From Ariolimax columbianus (lineage: Eukaryota > Mollusca > Gastropoda > Stylommatophora > Arionidae), in assembly GCA_036924085.1 (NCBI GenBank), contig JAVGWX010000004.1:42798793-42862792 (forward strand): DNA of 64,000 bases, given 5' to 3'. This document shows, piece after piece, positions 22,153-34,889 of this stretch. The first letter of the stretch is position 1. Every line of letters begins with the position of its first letter. The notes beneath the pieces are model-generated. The model was not told where the DNA came from. It was given only the letters and a program-made list of their open reading frames with translations, and ran no database searches. A program made the position numbers and the translations under genes.

Positions 22153-22660
22153 TTCTTCTTCTTCTTCTTCTTCTTCTTGTTCTACGTTCGTTCTTAATCT
22201 CCAACTACCAAGCTCTGAACAGTACTTTGCAAATTGCAGGATGTAGTCGGAAGAACAAAGTGCATTGTGTCGCTAGTTCACAGCTTGACTGCAATATTTG
22301 CACTTTTCGGTCCGACACATCCGTTTTTGGCAGCAGGCAGTACCGGGTTAGCTTTCCCTCTTCGATCCCTTCTCCTTAAAGCCAGCCTGCTCTGTTGTAG
22401 CCTGTTTCGCCTTATTTCTCTGTTCCCAAAGGCGGTGTGCGTTGCAGTATGTTTTTATTTTGCGCCTGTCGTCCCAGTGCATCCGACTTCGGCATCCATT
22501 TTATTTAAGAGTCTGCTTTCTCCTGCATTTTCAAAGATTTGGCTTCCCCTGGGTAACGGCCGATGCTGTGATGGGGGTCTTGGCAGCTTTGGTTCGCTGG
22601 CCCTGACGCTAGCAGTCAGCTATGGGTCGCTGACCGCTGCAGTCATGCCCTGCTCAGCCA
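22153..22660 (-). mobile_element. Longest element A copy, chimeric, with long GAA tail
   Basis: About 508 bp from a (CTT)n tail to the 5' landmark tgctcagcca, between near-identical flanks gaccatttcatt (22141-22152) and gaccatttaatt (22661-22672). Positions 22420-22570 replace the usual central part with sequence shared with the tRNA-SINE at 50310-50525 (gcggtgtgcgttgca, cctgcattttc, gctgtgatgggg), so this copy is a mosaic. Confidence 0.8.
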
Positions 22661-22689
22661 GACCATTTAATTGAATGCAATGTCTGTCA

Positions 22690-23149
22690 GTATATGTCGG
22701 GAGATTCAACATCCCACTTGTTGTCTGATTTCTTTTCTTCTATTCTGTGTTGTCCCTTACCTCGTGTAGCAATTATCTTATTTCACACGTAGCGATGTTT
22801 TGTTCGTCTGCTTTAACCAAGGTCCTATTCTTACCTTGATAACATGATTACCTGCAGTTGATATGAATATCAATCTTACTTGCTTACTTAGTCGCTCCTC
22901 TTCTACCGTGAGGTGTAGAGGTTTCTACTTGTATTCAGTTTTTTTTAAAGACAAACAGGTGATTAGCCTGTTGTGTCTTTGCATGGTGGAGGGGCTGCCC
23001 CCTTTCAGCCTACATGCCTGCCGACCCGTTTTTGTCCACGGCTGCTTATTTATTCGCAGCTAACCTCCAAATTAGGAGGCCTTTCAGCAATCCGCAACCC
23101 TGCTGACGCGCCTGGTAGGAGGTAGGTGCCTCCCCCAGGTGAATATCAA
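22690..23149. other. Unannotated stretch
   Basis: 22910-22990 resembles 49780-49860 (gacaaacaggtgattagcctgt / aacaagtggttggtctgtta), so it is probably an old interspersed repeat; otherwise nothing recognised. 23905-24616 is also empty apart from a GA-rich stretch near 24380-24560. Confidence 0.45.
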
Positions 23150-23720
23150 TCAATCAATCGATAAAAGCCTGTCGTTCTTCTCGGTGCAAAGGCCATTTAC
23201 AACGTGCGGCCAGCACTCAAGTTCCTAGGCTACTCTGTCTGTCTCTCTTTAAGGTGTAACAATTGAATCTTAGTGCTTTCTCATAATCTCTTCTCTATGT
23301 CTACCTATGTCTTTTTCCTTGAGGATTCCATGTAAAAGCATGTCTGGCTACATTGGACGGTGCATTCCGTAGCGTATGTCCTATCCAGCCGCATTTTCTT
23401 CGCTTAATGTGTTGTTACAGTGGCTGATGTGGGCTCCTTTTCCTATAAGTCTTAATTCCTGACCATGTCCTGCCACTTTATGCCCGTTATCCTTCGTTAA
23501 CGAGGGACTAGGGTCTTTGGTGTATAGCCTTGGTCGTTCTCCATGTCTTCACTCAATGGCGTTGAATATTCTAACTTTTGTATGAATGTTGATTTCAATG
23601 GATCTCCATATGTTTGTTAGTGTCAGCAATGCCCCTCTTGCCTTTTCAGTTCTGATCCTTTCATCTGCATATGTACCTCTGTGAGTTTCAATTGTCCTGC
23701 CTAAATAGGTAAAAGTATAC
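23150..23720 (-). pseudogene. RTE/L1-like LINE RT C-terminal remnant, second copy
   Basis: Same 3' region as 12958-13440 (ccatgtcctgccacttta, gtatgtcctatccagcc, gaggattccatgtaa) with the TTGA tail at its left end; many frame breaks. Confidence 0.7.
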
Positions 23721-23721
23721 A

Positions 23722-23903
23722 TGCTTCAGGATGCTACTTTTTATAGGGCATGTTATGAGAAAAAAACTCCATTAGATACACAATTATGACAAATACATTC
23801 ATATGGATGTGGATATCTCTGACATGGATATACTTATCATAACTGCGTTACCAATATTGTCTATTCTCATAATATGCCCTATAAAAAGTAGCATCCTGAA
23901 GCA
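23722..23903. mobile_element. MITE-like element, 182 bp, 39-bp inverted ends
   Basis: The ends tgcttcaggatgctac... and its reverse complement agree over about 39 bp with only two or three mismatches (23722-23760 versus 23865-23903). The 100-bp interior has no coding capacity. No convincing target duplication, so the superfamily is undecided. The arms would form a long hairpin as RNA. Confidence 0.75.
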
Positions 23904-24616
23904 CGGAATATCTGACCGACAGATTGCTTAAATTAATGGACTCTCGTGCAGCCACACCCAGCATGCAGCAGTAATAACCCCTTGACATTGACCAAGACGT
24001 AAGAAGAACATCATTCCCAGCACGATATCGTGCACGAGCTATCGAGAGTTGAGGGCTAGAGATTCAATTAGAAGACAGAAAAAGCATCTCCACTGATTTT
24101 GGTCAGCTCCAGTAACTTGGAAGCCACAAAGACCAAAAAAAAAAACACAACAAAACATTTGTTAATAATAAACACGGCAGCTTTTATTTCTAGAAAATGT
24201 TAATGGCGGGTGAATTTTTAAAGACAGTATTGTAGCTACACGCAAGTCCTTATTATGAATATGGTCTCATATTGTCCACGCACGTTTTACACTTAACAGG
24301 ATTCGTCTGAGTTAATTTGGGAAATTAAGAAGATGGAGAGATAACGTGAACTTAACACACACAACTTAAAATTTGGGAGTTGATGGAAGACAGGAAAAGG
24401 GGGAGGGAGGGGATTGTCTAGAGATGGGCAAGAATATTAAACTTTGGAGTTGTATAAAGATAGAAAAGAAAGGAGAGAGTCTATCTAGAGATGAATAACA
24501 ATATGAAACTCTGGAGTAATGGGCGATACTGATGGAGAGAGGGAGGTAGACTAGAGAAAACTAACAAAAGGAGGCCAAGATGGTTTGGTATCTTCAGAGA
24601 AACGTCTAAAATAGAT

Positions 24617-24893
<277 letters not shown>

Positions 24894-24894
24894 C

Positions 24895-26600
24895 CACAAA
24901 TGTGTCATAAGCGTAGGATAGGAGCATGGAGAAGAAGATCCCAAAGAGGGTCGGAGGGAGCACACATCACTGCTTCACTTTACTCTCGATGGGAAAAGAT
25001 TTTGAAGAGGATCCATCGTATAGAACTGAGCCCTTCATATCAGTGTGGGGAGCGACACCTCTCGCAGTAGGGCTCAGTGCATCGGTATGCCTCTATACAT
25101 GCCCTGGATATTTCCCGTCTCTGCATTTAGCTGAATTTCTTCACACAGTTTCTGCCAGTACTCATTGGCCCATTGTCTATCGATTCATTTATTGGTGCCT
25201 CGAGCCCTCCTGAGAGCAGCAAGCGTTCTCTCATTTGGGCATTTTTTATAATTGTTGAAAGCTTCTCGCTTGGCCTCAAATACTGGTTCCATTCTTGTGA
25301 GATGATCATTGAACCAGTCGTGATTGGCCCGTTCCCCAACTACTCTAGCATTAAAGTTGCCGAGAAGGATGAGTGCTTCTTCCCCGGGGCTGTTCTTGAT
25401 CATTTCCTTCCCTTCCTCCGGAGATGTCAGGGTTGGGGCATAGATGCTAAGCATATTAACAGGACCTGTAGTGGTAATGTAGTCGACTGACGCCAAAAGT
25501 GTATTTTTAAAAGCAAAACCAACACTATGCTGTCTAGAATCCTCAGGCTCTTCTAGAAGAAAGTCGTTTTTCTCAGTTAGTGAGCCACCAAATGCAAGTT
25601 TGCTCTCCTGTAGGGCAGCTATGTCCCCATTCAATCGAAAGAGCTCCCTCTCAATGACGGTTGTTTTTCTACCATCTTCAACCTTTCGGAGATGCTTGTA
25701 CACATAGTACGCACGTTACAGCTTGCAAATTGAAGAGCTGAAGTCTTCTTTCTAATTCTAGTTTCGTTTGGTGCAAAATTAACGTCCGTTTGTCATGCAT
25801 GCACTAAGCTTCAGGCACCCACTGGAGCAGGCCGATGTGGGCGAGTCGACACCCTACTGACAGGAGGCTGCCTGGCTGAGGCGAGGGTAGTCGAACAATG
25901 GGATGCAATTCCTCCCACCGTCGAAGCTGACCCGTGGCGCCCCTTCCCCACGCCAATGGGGTGGGACTTATAACCCGTAAACTGCCAGCTTCTGTGTTGT
26001 GTCCTCACTCAAGAGCGAGACTGGAGTAACCTCTTCAGGGCACAAGCCTGGGCGCTAAAAATAGAGGCCCTTGGCTGCCCAAACTTCAGGATCTCTCTCT
26101 CGGCCTCATTGATGTAATCCAAAAGAATGCAAAGCAGGACAATTTGGCACCAGCTCAGCTGCAAAAGTTGCCGGAATGATTTTCAAATTCTTATACCATC
26201 CGCGTTAGGTGCTACCACTGCGGATTTTCTGTCTGGGTTTACTTTCGTAGCCCTACCTCCTCCCGAGTTTTTTTCCACAAGGCAGGAGAGTCGTTGCCCG
26301 CAGATGCTAGTTACTCGAGACATCTAATGATACTCTCATCATCACAGGACTAGCCATCACTCCTTGACACTTGTGGGTTTAAAATCAGAGTTCCCCCTCT
26401 CCTAAGCGAACTGCCTTAACAGGTTAACGAGCGTCGTCTACCCGGGATTATCTTTACAGTTTACCTTCTCTTAGATTGGCTGCCAACCAAGGCTAATTAG
26501 CCTAATTTACCCGCCCAGTTATACCGGCGGGAACTCGGTCGCGCTCCACAGCAGGCTCTGTAAGATACAGGGGCCTCTCATAAAGGTGCTGCTGGGGACA
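24895..26600 (-). pseudogene. RTE-like LINE with large internal deletions
   Basis: On the reverse strand: a 5' region (26600-25810) without recognised domains; an endonuclease N-half (25703-25340; VIERELFRLNGDIAALQ, SVGFAFKN, LLGNFNAR) that jumps directly to linker sequence (NHDWFND, KREAFNNYKK); then an RT stretch near 24990-24900 ([16 protein letters not shown]) with a TGA in place of the Gly of the QGC motif. The endonuclease is of the kind annotated as craniofacial development protein 2-like. Confidence 0.75.
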
Positions 26601-26692
26601 CAATAATGTAGGAGAGGCCAATGGCATAGAAACTTCTGCTTAACAAGCGAACAATGAATCCAGCGGTGATCTCTACACCTGGAAAGGAGAGT

Positions 26693-27104
26693 CTTGTCTC
26701 ATCTTGTCTGTCTTGTCTTGTCTTGTCTCCTCTTGTCTGTCTTGTCTGTTTTGTCTGTCTTGTCTCGTCTTATCTCTCTTGTCTCGTCTTGTCTCGTCTT
26801 GTCTCGTCTTATCTCTCTTGTCTCGTCTTATCTCGTCGTATCTGTCTTGTCTCGTCTTATCTCGTCGAATCTGTCTTGTCTCGTCTTGTCTTGCCTGTCT
26901 TGCCTTGCCTGTCTTGTCTCGTCTTATCTGTCTTGTCTCGTCTTGTCTTGTCTGTCTTGTCTCGTCTTATATGTCTTGTCTCGTTTTGTCTCGCCTTGTC
27001 TGTCTTGTCTCGTCTTGTCTGTATTGTCTTGTCTTGTCTTGTCTCGTCTTGTCTTGTCTGTCTTGTCTCGTCTTGTCTGTCTTGTCTTGTCTCGTCTTGT
27101 CTGT
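26693..27104 (+). repeat. Pentanucleotide-based array (TGTCT/CGTCT)
   Basis: About 410 bp of cttgt, ctcgt and ctgt units. All frames are open for over 140 codons on +, which is a consequence of the repeat. Confidence 0.93.
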
Positions 27105-27174
27105 TTCGATTCAATCGAGCGAATTCGATTCGCTATCATTCTTGTTAGCAGTTAGGCATTGAAACCATTCGGCT

Positions 27175-27826
27175 ACGCCTTGTCATATCATCCAGTATGC
27201 TTGTATATCATCCAAAAATGTGATAAAGTAAGCTAAAATCTTGTCTTTAAAAATCCGTCATATTGTCCAAATAGCAGTTATGTAATCTAATAAGCTGTTC
27301 TACAATCAAGTAAGCTTGTATATCATCCAATAAGCTTTTATTTTATATCATAGGACCGCGTGGCCGAATGGTTTCGAGGCTTGCCTGCCGAAAAGGTGGG
27401 CTGCGGTTCGAATCCCCGGTATGGCATATGTTGTTTTTCTGTTGGGGTGAAATAAACAAACATAGCCAGTACATGATGTGGTGACAGCAGTGGCGAAGCG
27501 GCCTGTAGTCCTTAGCCGAACCCCTCTACTGCAACAGCAATGGGGAAAATGTCGTATGACAGTTTTTTTAATTTTTTTTTATATCATCCAATAAGTTGTT
27601 CTATCATCCAGTATACTATTATATCGTCCAATATGTTTTTATATCATCCAATAAGCTTTTATGTTTTATCATCCAATAAGCTTTTATGTTATATCATTCA
27701 ATAAGATTTGTATGTTATATCATCCAATAAGCTTTTCATGTTATATCATACAATAAACTTTTTTTGCTATATCATTCAAAAAGATTTTTGTTGTTATATC
27801 ATGCAATAAAATATATTATGTGTCGT
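27175..27826 (+). repeat. 22-bp A/T-rich degenerate array, split by a SINE
   Basis: Units like tatatcatccaataagcttt in two blocks (27175-27351 and 27577-27826) around the T2 SINE. The array ends 10 bp before the acceptor tract of the first LGR exon. Confidence 0.85.
27352..27576 (+). mobile_element. tRNA-derived SINE, type T2, inside a 22-bp array
   Basis: Head gcgtggccgaatggtttcgag with B-box ggttcgaatcc; ends in a T-run. Flanked by an 11-bp TSD ttttatatcat (27341-27351, 27577-27587) made of array sequence, so it inserted after the array existed. 260 bp upstream of the first LGR exon in the window. Confidence 0.85.
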
Positions 27827-27836
27827 ATATTTCCAG

Positions 27837-27908
27837 TGACCTCAGCATGAACGGTCTACAGAAACTTCCAGAGAATACTTTCGTTCACTTGACCAATTTA
27901 AAGGAACT
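27837..27908 (+). CDS. Lgr4/5/6: LGR exon 1 of window: LRR starting DLSMNGLQKLP
   Basis: 72 bp between acceptor tatttccag and donor gtaagattg; encodes 24 residues including the split Leu. The opening LDLSMN is what the first repeat after the LRRNT cap of LGR5 has, followed by the usual N-x-L-x-x-L-P-x-x-x-F spacing and a closing NLKEL. This makes it probably the second coding exon of the gene; the first (signal peptide and cysteine-rich cap) was looked for upstream and not found. The acceptor lies directly downstream of a 22-bp A/T-rich tandem array. Confidence 0.9.
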
Positions 27909-28235
27909 GTAAGATTGATGTCTGAGTCATATATGTTCAATTTGCTGTAGTTGCCTGTGGTTCGATGAGAGAATGGATATTTGCCGTGAAAGGCATACAC
28001 TAGAAGTTCTCATCACAAGGACATAGTGCAAAGGAAACATGTGAATCTGGGTTACAATAAAACTGACATAATGTCATGTCTACTGTATGTGAACTACAAA
28101 AGACAGTGAAGTTTATACAAGAGACAACATTGCAGATAAAGACAATATTTTAAAGCGAACGAAAGAGAGAGAGAGAGAGAGAGTCATATCTAGAAAATTT
28201 AAGAAATATCGAAAGATAGGCTTCAACAATAACAA

Positions 28236-29344
<1,109 letters not shown>

Positions 29345-29640
29345 AGTCAAGTCAAGTATCCCGTAACCGGTGAGGTCGCTGGGGCACATATGAAGATATC
29401 ATCACAAACCAACGTCACCCATCTCTGTGTCAGCGGCCGCTGCCTGTGCCTCCGCTGGTCAAAGATTAGTCCATTCTTTTATGTTGTATTCATCTCTTTT
29501 GGGGACGAACTCTTCGTCTTCCGCCTTGCACCTTTCCGTGCAGGATCGTATTTGCAAGACCGTTTGAACACGATATGTGGCCGTACCAAGCGAGTTCACG
29601 TCTTTTGATCGTTGCCAAGAGGTCTTCAAAAGAATTGCTA
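29345..29640 (-). pseudogene. LINE 3' end, same family as 55868-56700
   Basis: Matches 55868-56160 (cccgtaaccggtgaggtcg, tccattcttttatgttgt, gtttgcaagacc) and has a GACTT-type tail. Sits in the ACT-rich part of LGR intron 1. Confidence 0.75.
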
Positions 29641-29647
29641 TTAGTAC

Positions 29648-29708
29648 TGCTGCAGCTGCTGCTGCTACTACTACTACTACTACTACTACAACTACTACTA
29701 CTACTACA

Positions 29709-29740
<32 letters not shown>

Positions 29741-29890
29741 AACTACTACTACTACTACTACTACTACTAATACTACAACAACTACTACTACTACTACTAC
29801 TACAACAACTACTACTACTACTACTACTGCTACTACTACTACAACTACTACAACTACTACAACTACTACAACTACTACAACTACTAGCTA
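29648..29890 (+). repeat. (CTA)n array upstream of LGR exon 2
   Basis: About 80 triplets with CAA interruptions, ending 70 bp before the exon at 29961. Thr- and Leu-run open frames are repeat artefacts. Confidence 0.95.
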
Positions 29891-29960
29891 CTAGCTACTA
29901 TGCTAACGACTATAGCACTTATTTGCTTGTTTAATAACATTTTTGTGTATTTGTGTATAG

Positions 29961-30032
29961 ACAGTGTGTGGGGAACAACTTGACCGACCTACCACAACGC
30001 CTGTTTCGACACAACAAGTTTCTTCAGCTACT
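29961..30032 (+). CDS. Lgr4/5/6: LGR exon 2 of window: LRR with GNNLTDLP
   Basis: 72 bp, acceptor gtgtatag, donor gtaagtagt. It encodes a 24-residue repeat with the NNLTDLP core and closing FLQLL; NLT is an N-glycosylation sequon. It is the most divergent of the exons (RLF instead of the usual GAF, and Cys near its start), and an alternative acceptor 4 bp downstream would break the 72-bp length, so I chose the tatag acceptor. It lies about 70 bp after a CTA trinucleotide array. Confidence 0.85.
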
Positions 30033-30319
30033 GTAAGTAGTGGTTCCCTGGTATTGAAGTTCTTGTTACAGAAGTGACTGTAGAATGTAACATCTGACAG
30101 TTGTTGTTTTTTTCAGTCAAATTGATATACATCCTGCAGCAGATGAAGGGGAGAAGGGAGAAGGAAGAAGATACGAAAGTAACTCAGTAAGTAGGTCCCA
30201 AATTGATATGGGGTAGCTACAAAAAAATGTAGTTGGTAGTTTCTAATGGTGGCAGCAATATCCAGCTTTGTGATTACTATAGGTAGCAGATGCTAGGTGT
30301 CGCATGTACGTGCGCAGTT

Positions 30320-30860
30320 CGGATACAAAATGGCGTCCATGCTCACAGAGTGCAATCATAGAACAACGTGGTAGTGTGCGCTTTTGAGGGCAAAATAACT
30401 TTATGTGCAAGATAGTCATAAGGATATGCTACCTGTTTATGGTGAGAAGTGTTTGTCGTGTAAACCGGGGCACAATTAGATCGATACATTTTCTCAAAGG
30501 CGCTCAAAAATTGCTGATGAAGTCGACGTGCTAGTCCTGCTCATATTGCAACAGAAACACATGGGGGGATTGTTGGAGCTTATAGACAAGTAACGATAGA
30601 CAGTGTAGCAATTGCAATAAGGTGTTCGCATGGTTTAATCTACATCATAATGCAGGATCCCACTTTGGCGGGAGGGGTTTTGTGAATGACGAAGAGGTTG
30701 AATGCGAAATGCAAATGTGTGTGAGTTTTCTTTGTGGTAGGTTTTCGTGCACTGATAACAGCAGTGTATCATTGTTGGTGGAAATTATGTTATAGTATAA
30801 AGTACAATTTAAGTGCAGTAATAAACGGTTGTCAAGTTCGTATCTCATTTAGGCTTTTTT
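30320..30860 (+). pseudogene. Mariner remnant: HTH part and C-terminus, catalytic core deleted
   Basis: Forward frames read SHKDMLPVYGEKCLSCKPG, then TFSQRRSKIADEVD (mariner helix-turn-helix region) and, after about 100 codons of missing core, HFGGRGFVNDEEVECEM (the C-terminal GG.F..DEEV motif). Several stops and frameshifts. LGR intron 2. Confidence 0.65.
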
Positions 30861-30869
30861 TAAATAGTC

Positions 30870-31989
30870 TTTGTGATTTATTTACTGACGTGTCCTTGTA
30901 AAATACAATTTAGAAAAATTAAAGAACAAACTGCAGAAGATAGTCATTTCAATTATTTTAAATTTGATGTTTTTGAAAAATTGTTGAAGAATTTATTTAA
31001 ACATTGGTTGTGGCGACAATTTTGTTGTTGACTGCAATAGTTGGTACAAAAACATTCATACTTATGAATGTTTTTTAACGCAATGAAAACAAAATAATAA
31101 ATAGTACATGTTTAATTCAAAATCGATTTTCTACAAAGAATTGTTACAATAATGACATAACTGGGAGCACAAGACAATGGACATTTCGGGAGATAACTGG
31201 GTTGCAGTTCTTAGTTCTTAGTCGACCTGTACTTCTACAAGGGCAGATTCCTCTGTGCATCTAGTATGAGCTGGATGTAGCCGGGAGAAGGGTTTCTTGC
31301 TTGGCGGGCTAGGCTCGAGCAGTGTATAGCAGTGTAATAGCTAACCATGTTATGAAAATGGTGTCCTATAATGGATTCGTGAAAGGCGAATCAGGTGAGG
31401 TTGGCATTGTTCTGGCAATCTCAACATGAAGCAGAAAGTCTTTCGTCTTCTTAGCTTATTTACCAATAATTGACAAACCGGCCAAAGAACATCACGTCTG
31501 ATGGCATCGTTGAAGGCACCAACAAACTCCATCTAATTCAAACGGTCTCCGGCTATCCATCTCTTGACGACTCAGTTCTGGTTATTGATTCATCTCTCGG
31601 TATGTGGCCCTTAGCTAAGTTGTCTTATATCGGTTTCTCATTCGCTTTCCCTCTGAGACAAATAGCACGACGAATCTGGCGATGATGTCAGTTTCTATTT
31701 TTATGACTTGATCGGTCTAATTCCAATGTCGACCGATTACGATATGTTTCTCCGAGCAAACAGTTCATGTTTGATGATGGTGTTCGATCGGACCTGTCTA
31801 TAAATATTCTTTTTACAGGTTGAGTGGAAATATGACGATTTGGACATTTCGTTTTCTGCTACTGTCCATCAAATTGAACCACTCAAAATCATATACTTCT
31901 AGAAGTGCTTTAGAGACATTTAAATTGAAGAGCTTATCAAATGCTTCAGCGTGGGGAAATGCATGGCGGTCTGCATTATTTTGCCCTAG
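30870..31989. other. LGR intron 2, unannotated part
   Basis: A/T-rich, no domain, no LRR exon recognised on either strand. 33123-34127 (intron 3) is likewise empty of recognised features. Confidence 0.5.
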
Positions 31990-32460
31990 TCAGAATGCAT
32001 GTTTGACACTCGACACTGATAGGAGAGCATAATTCTTTTTTTCCTTTTTTGTGTGTCTTGTTTGTGCCTTTCAGCGTCAGGTTATGAATAGGTTTTTTGA
32101 CCAGGCCCTAGTATGTGCTTAGTACATGGAGGGTTTCACTGCTTCTTTTATTTCTTCTACCCATCGTTGATTGGACAGCCCTTTGCTTTATATTTATTAT
32201 GTTTGTATAGTAAAGCTTTCTGAGGGATAATATCTGGTGTTTGACGTGTCATGTGGCCGAAACATTTGGTTTTATTGTCTGTTTATGAACAGGTGTTGTT
32301 CCTACTTGTCTCCTAATAACTTCATTTCTTTCTATTCTTATTGCTCCAAGCATTCTGCGCAGGCATTTCATCTCTGTTGTTACAATGTGTCTTTTATTTT
32401 TGTTTGTTGATAACCAATTCTGGCTTTGATAGCACAATGTGGGTAGGAATATTGTGTCAT
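31990..32460 (-). pseudogene. LINE RT C-terminal remnant
   Basis: Reverse frames give PTLCYQSQNWL and TTEMKCLRRMLGAIRIERNE, a LINE tail signature, in LGR intron 2. Further downstream there are stops. Confidence 0.65.
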
Positions 32461-32700
32461 ATAAGTAAGTAGCACGTCCCTTGTAGAATGTCGCTTCTTA
32501 CAGCCGCCAACCTATTTGGCTGTTATAAGTTTCTTGGCAACTGTGCAGTACGGTAGGTTGCCATTACTTTCCTTTCCTTTTGGAGGAGCGAAGAAAATCC
32601 ATGTCGGCCAAACTGGGCACGAGCGTGATTAGAACCAAGTGAGCTGGGATTGTGAAACAGACGCTTGACTCATAGGCCACTCAGCCTCCTATTGTGTTGT
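32460..32700 (-). mobile_element. tRNA-derived SINE, type T1
   Basis: Complete antisense copy with head, B-box region (ggttctaatcacg in sense), gcccagtttggccgacatgg, and the 3' part gccaagaaacttataacagc ending in acttact repeats. Lies in LGR intron 2. Confidence 0.8.
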
Positions 32701-33050
32701 ATAGTGTTCCTTTTTAATCCATTGTAATATCGGAGACATTTGCCCAATGATTTTATAGGATAGAATATATAGTAAAAATCGGTTAATCATTTGTCTTTTC
32801 ACCTCAAATCGCACGTTTAGATGTCTTAGTATTGGTGATAGCATGTATGTTGCCTAATTTGAATTTGGAGTCTTGTTTCAATACCCCTCTACCAGGATAT
32901 TTATTGAGCTGTCAAGAAAGCAATAGAAAAGGGAGAACGTCACAAGTGAATCAACACAAATTGTTAAAAAAGCTGCATAAATAATATTCAGTGGCGTTTG
33001 TTGTTTAAGCGATAAATCAACAATGTTGCCATTTCTTGTTCTGTTCGCAG

Positions 33051-33122
33051 AAATTTCCAAGGGAATAACTTTTCTCGAGTTCCTCCAAGAGCCTTCCAGA
33101 ATCTTAGCTACCTACTTGAGCT
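33051..33122 (+). CDS. Lgr4/5/6: LGR exon 3 of window: LRR with GNNFSRVPPRAFQNL
   Basis: 72 bp, acceptor ctgttcgcag, donor gtaagtacc. A regular 24-residue LRR in which NNFSRVP and AFQNLSYL fit the position of the LGR5 repeat with NNQLRHVP. Two N-glycosylation sequons (NFS, NLS) are visible. No frame damage. Confidence 0.92.
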
Positions 33123-34127
33123 GTAAGTACCGTTATCGTTTGTTCAACAAATCTGTATTAATAAACACCCGATATTAAGTTTTGTGTTCACTTCAATAAA
33201 AAAAATTATATATATATATAGAACATCAGTCAGGTGGAACATACAGACCATGTCTCTACCTCACGTCCTCGACTGTACATTCAAATAGGCTATGTACGAC
33301 AGCCTGGCTAACGGTGTAGCGATCTACATTATGACACTGCTGAAAAGTCTTGCGTTGCGCTACAGTGTGGAAGACCCATGGACCTCTTCTTCAGTACCAA
33401 TCGACATGTAAAAAGTGCCAATTCAAACCGATTACAAGAGAAAATCCTTCAAACGTGAAGAACTCAGATACGGTTAACTTGGAGAACAACATCAAACAAC
33501 AACAATGAAGCATATTATAACACAAGTTTTGAAATAACTGCATTTTTAAACAAACAACGAACTAGCACATAAGGAATTTACTGAATACCACAAAGACGTA
33601 GCTTAACAGAAGAATGTTACGAAACACATTAACAATGTAAAAGAAAATTATTATGATGCTTCGAAAGATGTTGCCGGGGCCTGAAAGAGGACCGTAGAAT
33701 AGTAACCTGCCAGGCACTCGTAAAAAGAAATGAGAAAGGCTTCGACATGTGGATGGCTACCCTATTCTGCAGAAACTTTAAGACAAAAATAAAAACGATA
33801 ATAGATGGAGACAAGTCAACATTTTTTGACTTAGCATGCATTTGCTTAAGTGTCATTCTCGACGTGGAGATAAACAGATGTTGATTGATGTATCGAAGGC
33901 GATGAAATGTACAAAGGCAGATTGTCACGCAAATGAGAAACACGACGCTTTGATTGAAATTTGGTGTGTGAGAATATGGAAGTTTGTGACAAAAGAAAAA
34001 CATTGTGGGAAATGTATATACTATGACTACAACAATATGAACAACATTGGACAGCCAATCAACAACACAACAAAGAGCAGGCTCAGAAATGGAATCTTCT
34101 TCTTTCTCTTCTTCTTTTTTATTGGTT

Positions 34128-34880
34128 CAATCATCCAGATATGAGTCATCAACTTTGGTTCAATCATCCAGATATGAGTCATCAACTTTGGTTCAATCAT
34201 CCAGATATGAGTCATCAACTTTGGTTCAATCATCCAGATATGAGTCATCAACTTTGGTTCAATCATCCAGATATGAGTCATCAACTTTGGTTCAATCATC
34301 CAGATATGAGTCATCAACTTTGGTTCAATCATCCAGATATGAGTCATCAACTTTGGTTCAATCATCCAGATATGAGTCATCAACTTTGGTTCAATCATCC
34401 AGATATGAGTCATCAACTTTGGTTCAATCATCCAGATATGAGTCATCAACTTTGGTTCAATCATCCAGATATGAGTCATCAACTTTGGTTCAATCATCCA
34501 GATATGAGTCATCAACTTTGGTTCAATCATCCAGATATGAGTCATCAACTTTGGTTCAATCATCCAGATATTAGTCATCAACTTTGGTTCAATCATCCAT
34601 ATATGAGTCATCAACTTTGGTTCAATCATCCAGATATGAGTCATCAACTTTGGTTCAAGTATCCAGATATGAGTCATCAACTTTGGTTCAAGCATCCAGA
34701 TATGAGTCATGAACTTTGATTCAAGCATCCAGATATGAGTCATGAACTTTGGTTCAATCATCCAGATATGAATCATCAACTTTGGTTCAATCATCCAGAT
34801 ATGAGTCACCAACTTTGATTCAAGTATCCAGATATGAGTCACCAACTTTGATTCAAGCATCCAGATATGAGTCACCAACT
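34128..34880 (+). repeat. 33-bp minisatellite, about 22 copies
   Basis: Unit tcatccagatatgagtcatc plus aactttggttcaa; copies 1-13 are essentially identical, later ones drift (tattag, aagtatcc, caccaac). Because 33 is divisible by 3 it is open on both strands for up to 296 codons; no start context, splice or domain supports coding. LGR intron 3. Confidence 0.95.
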
Positions 34881-34889
34881 TTGATGTAA

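Noticed and set aside
26857..27139. Arg/Asp/Thr/Lys-rich reverse frames
   Set aside because: Translation of the pentanucleotide array.
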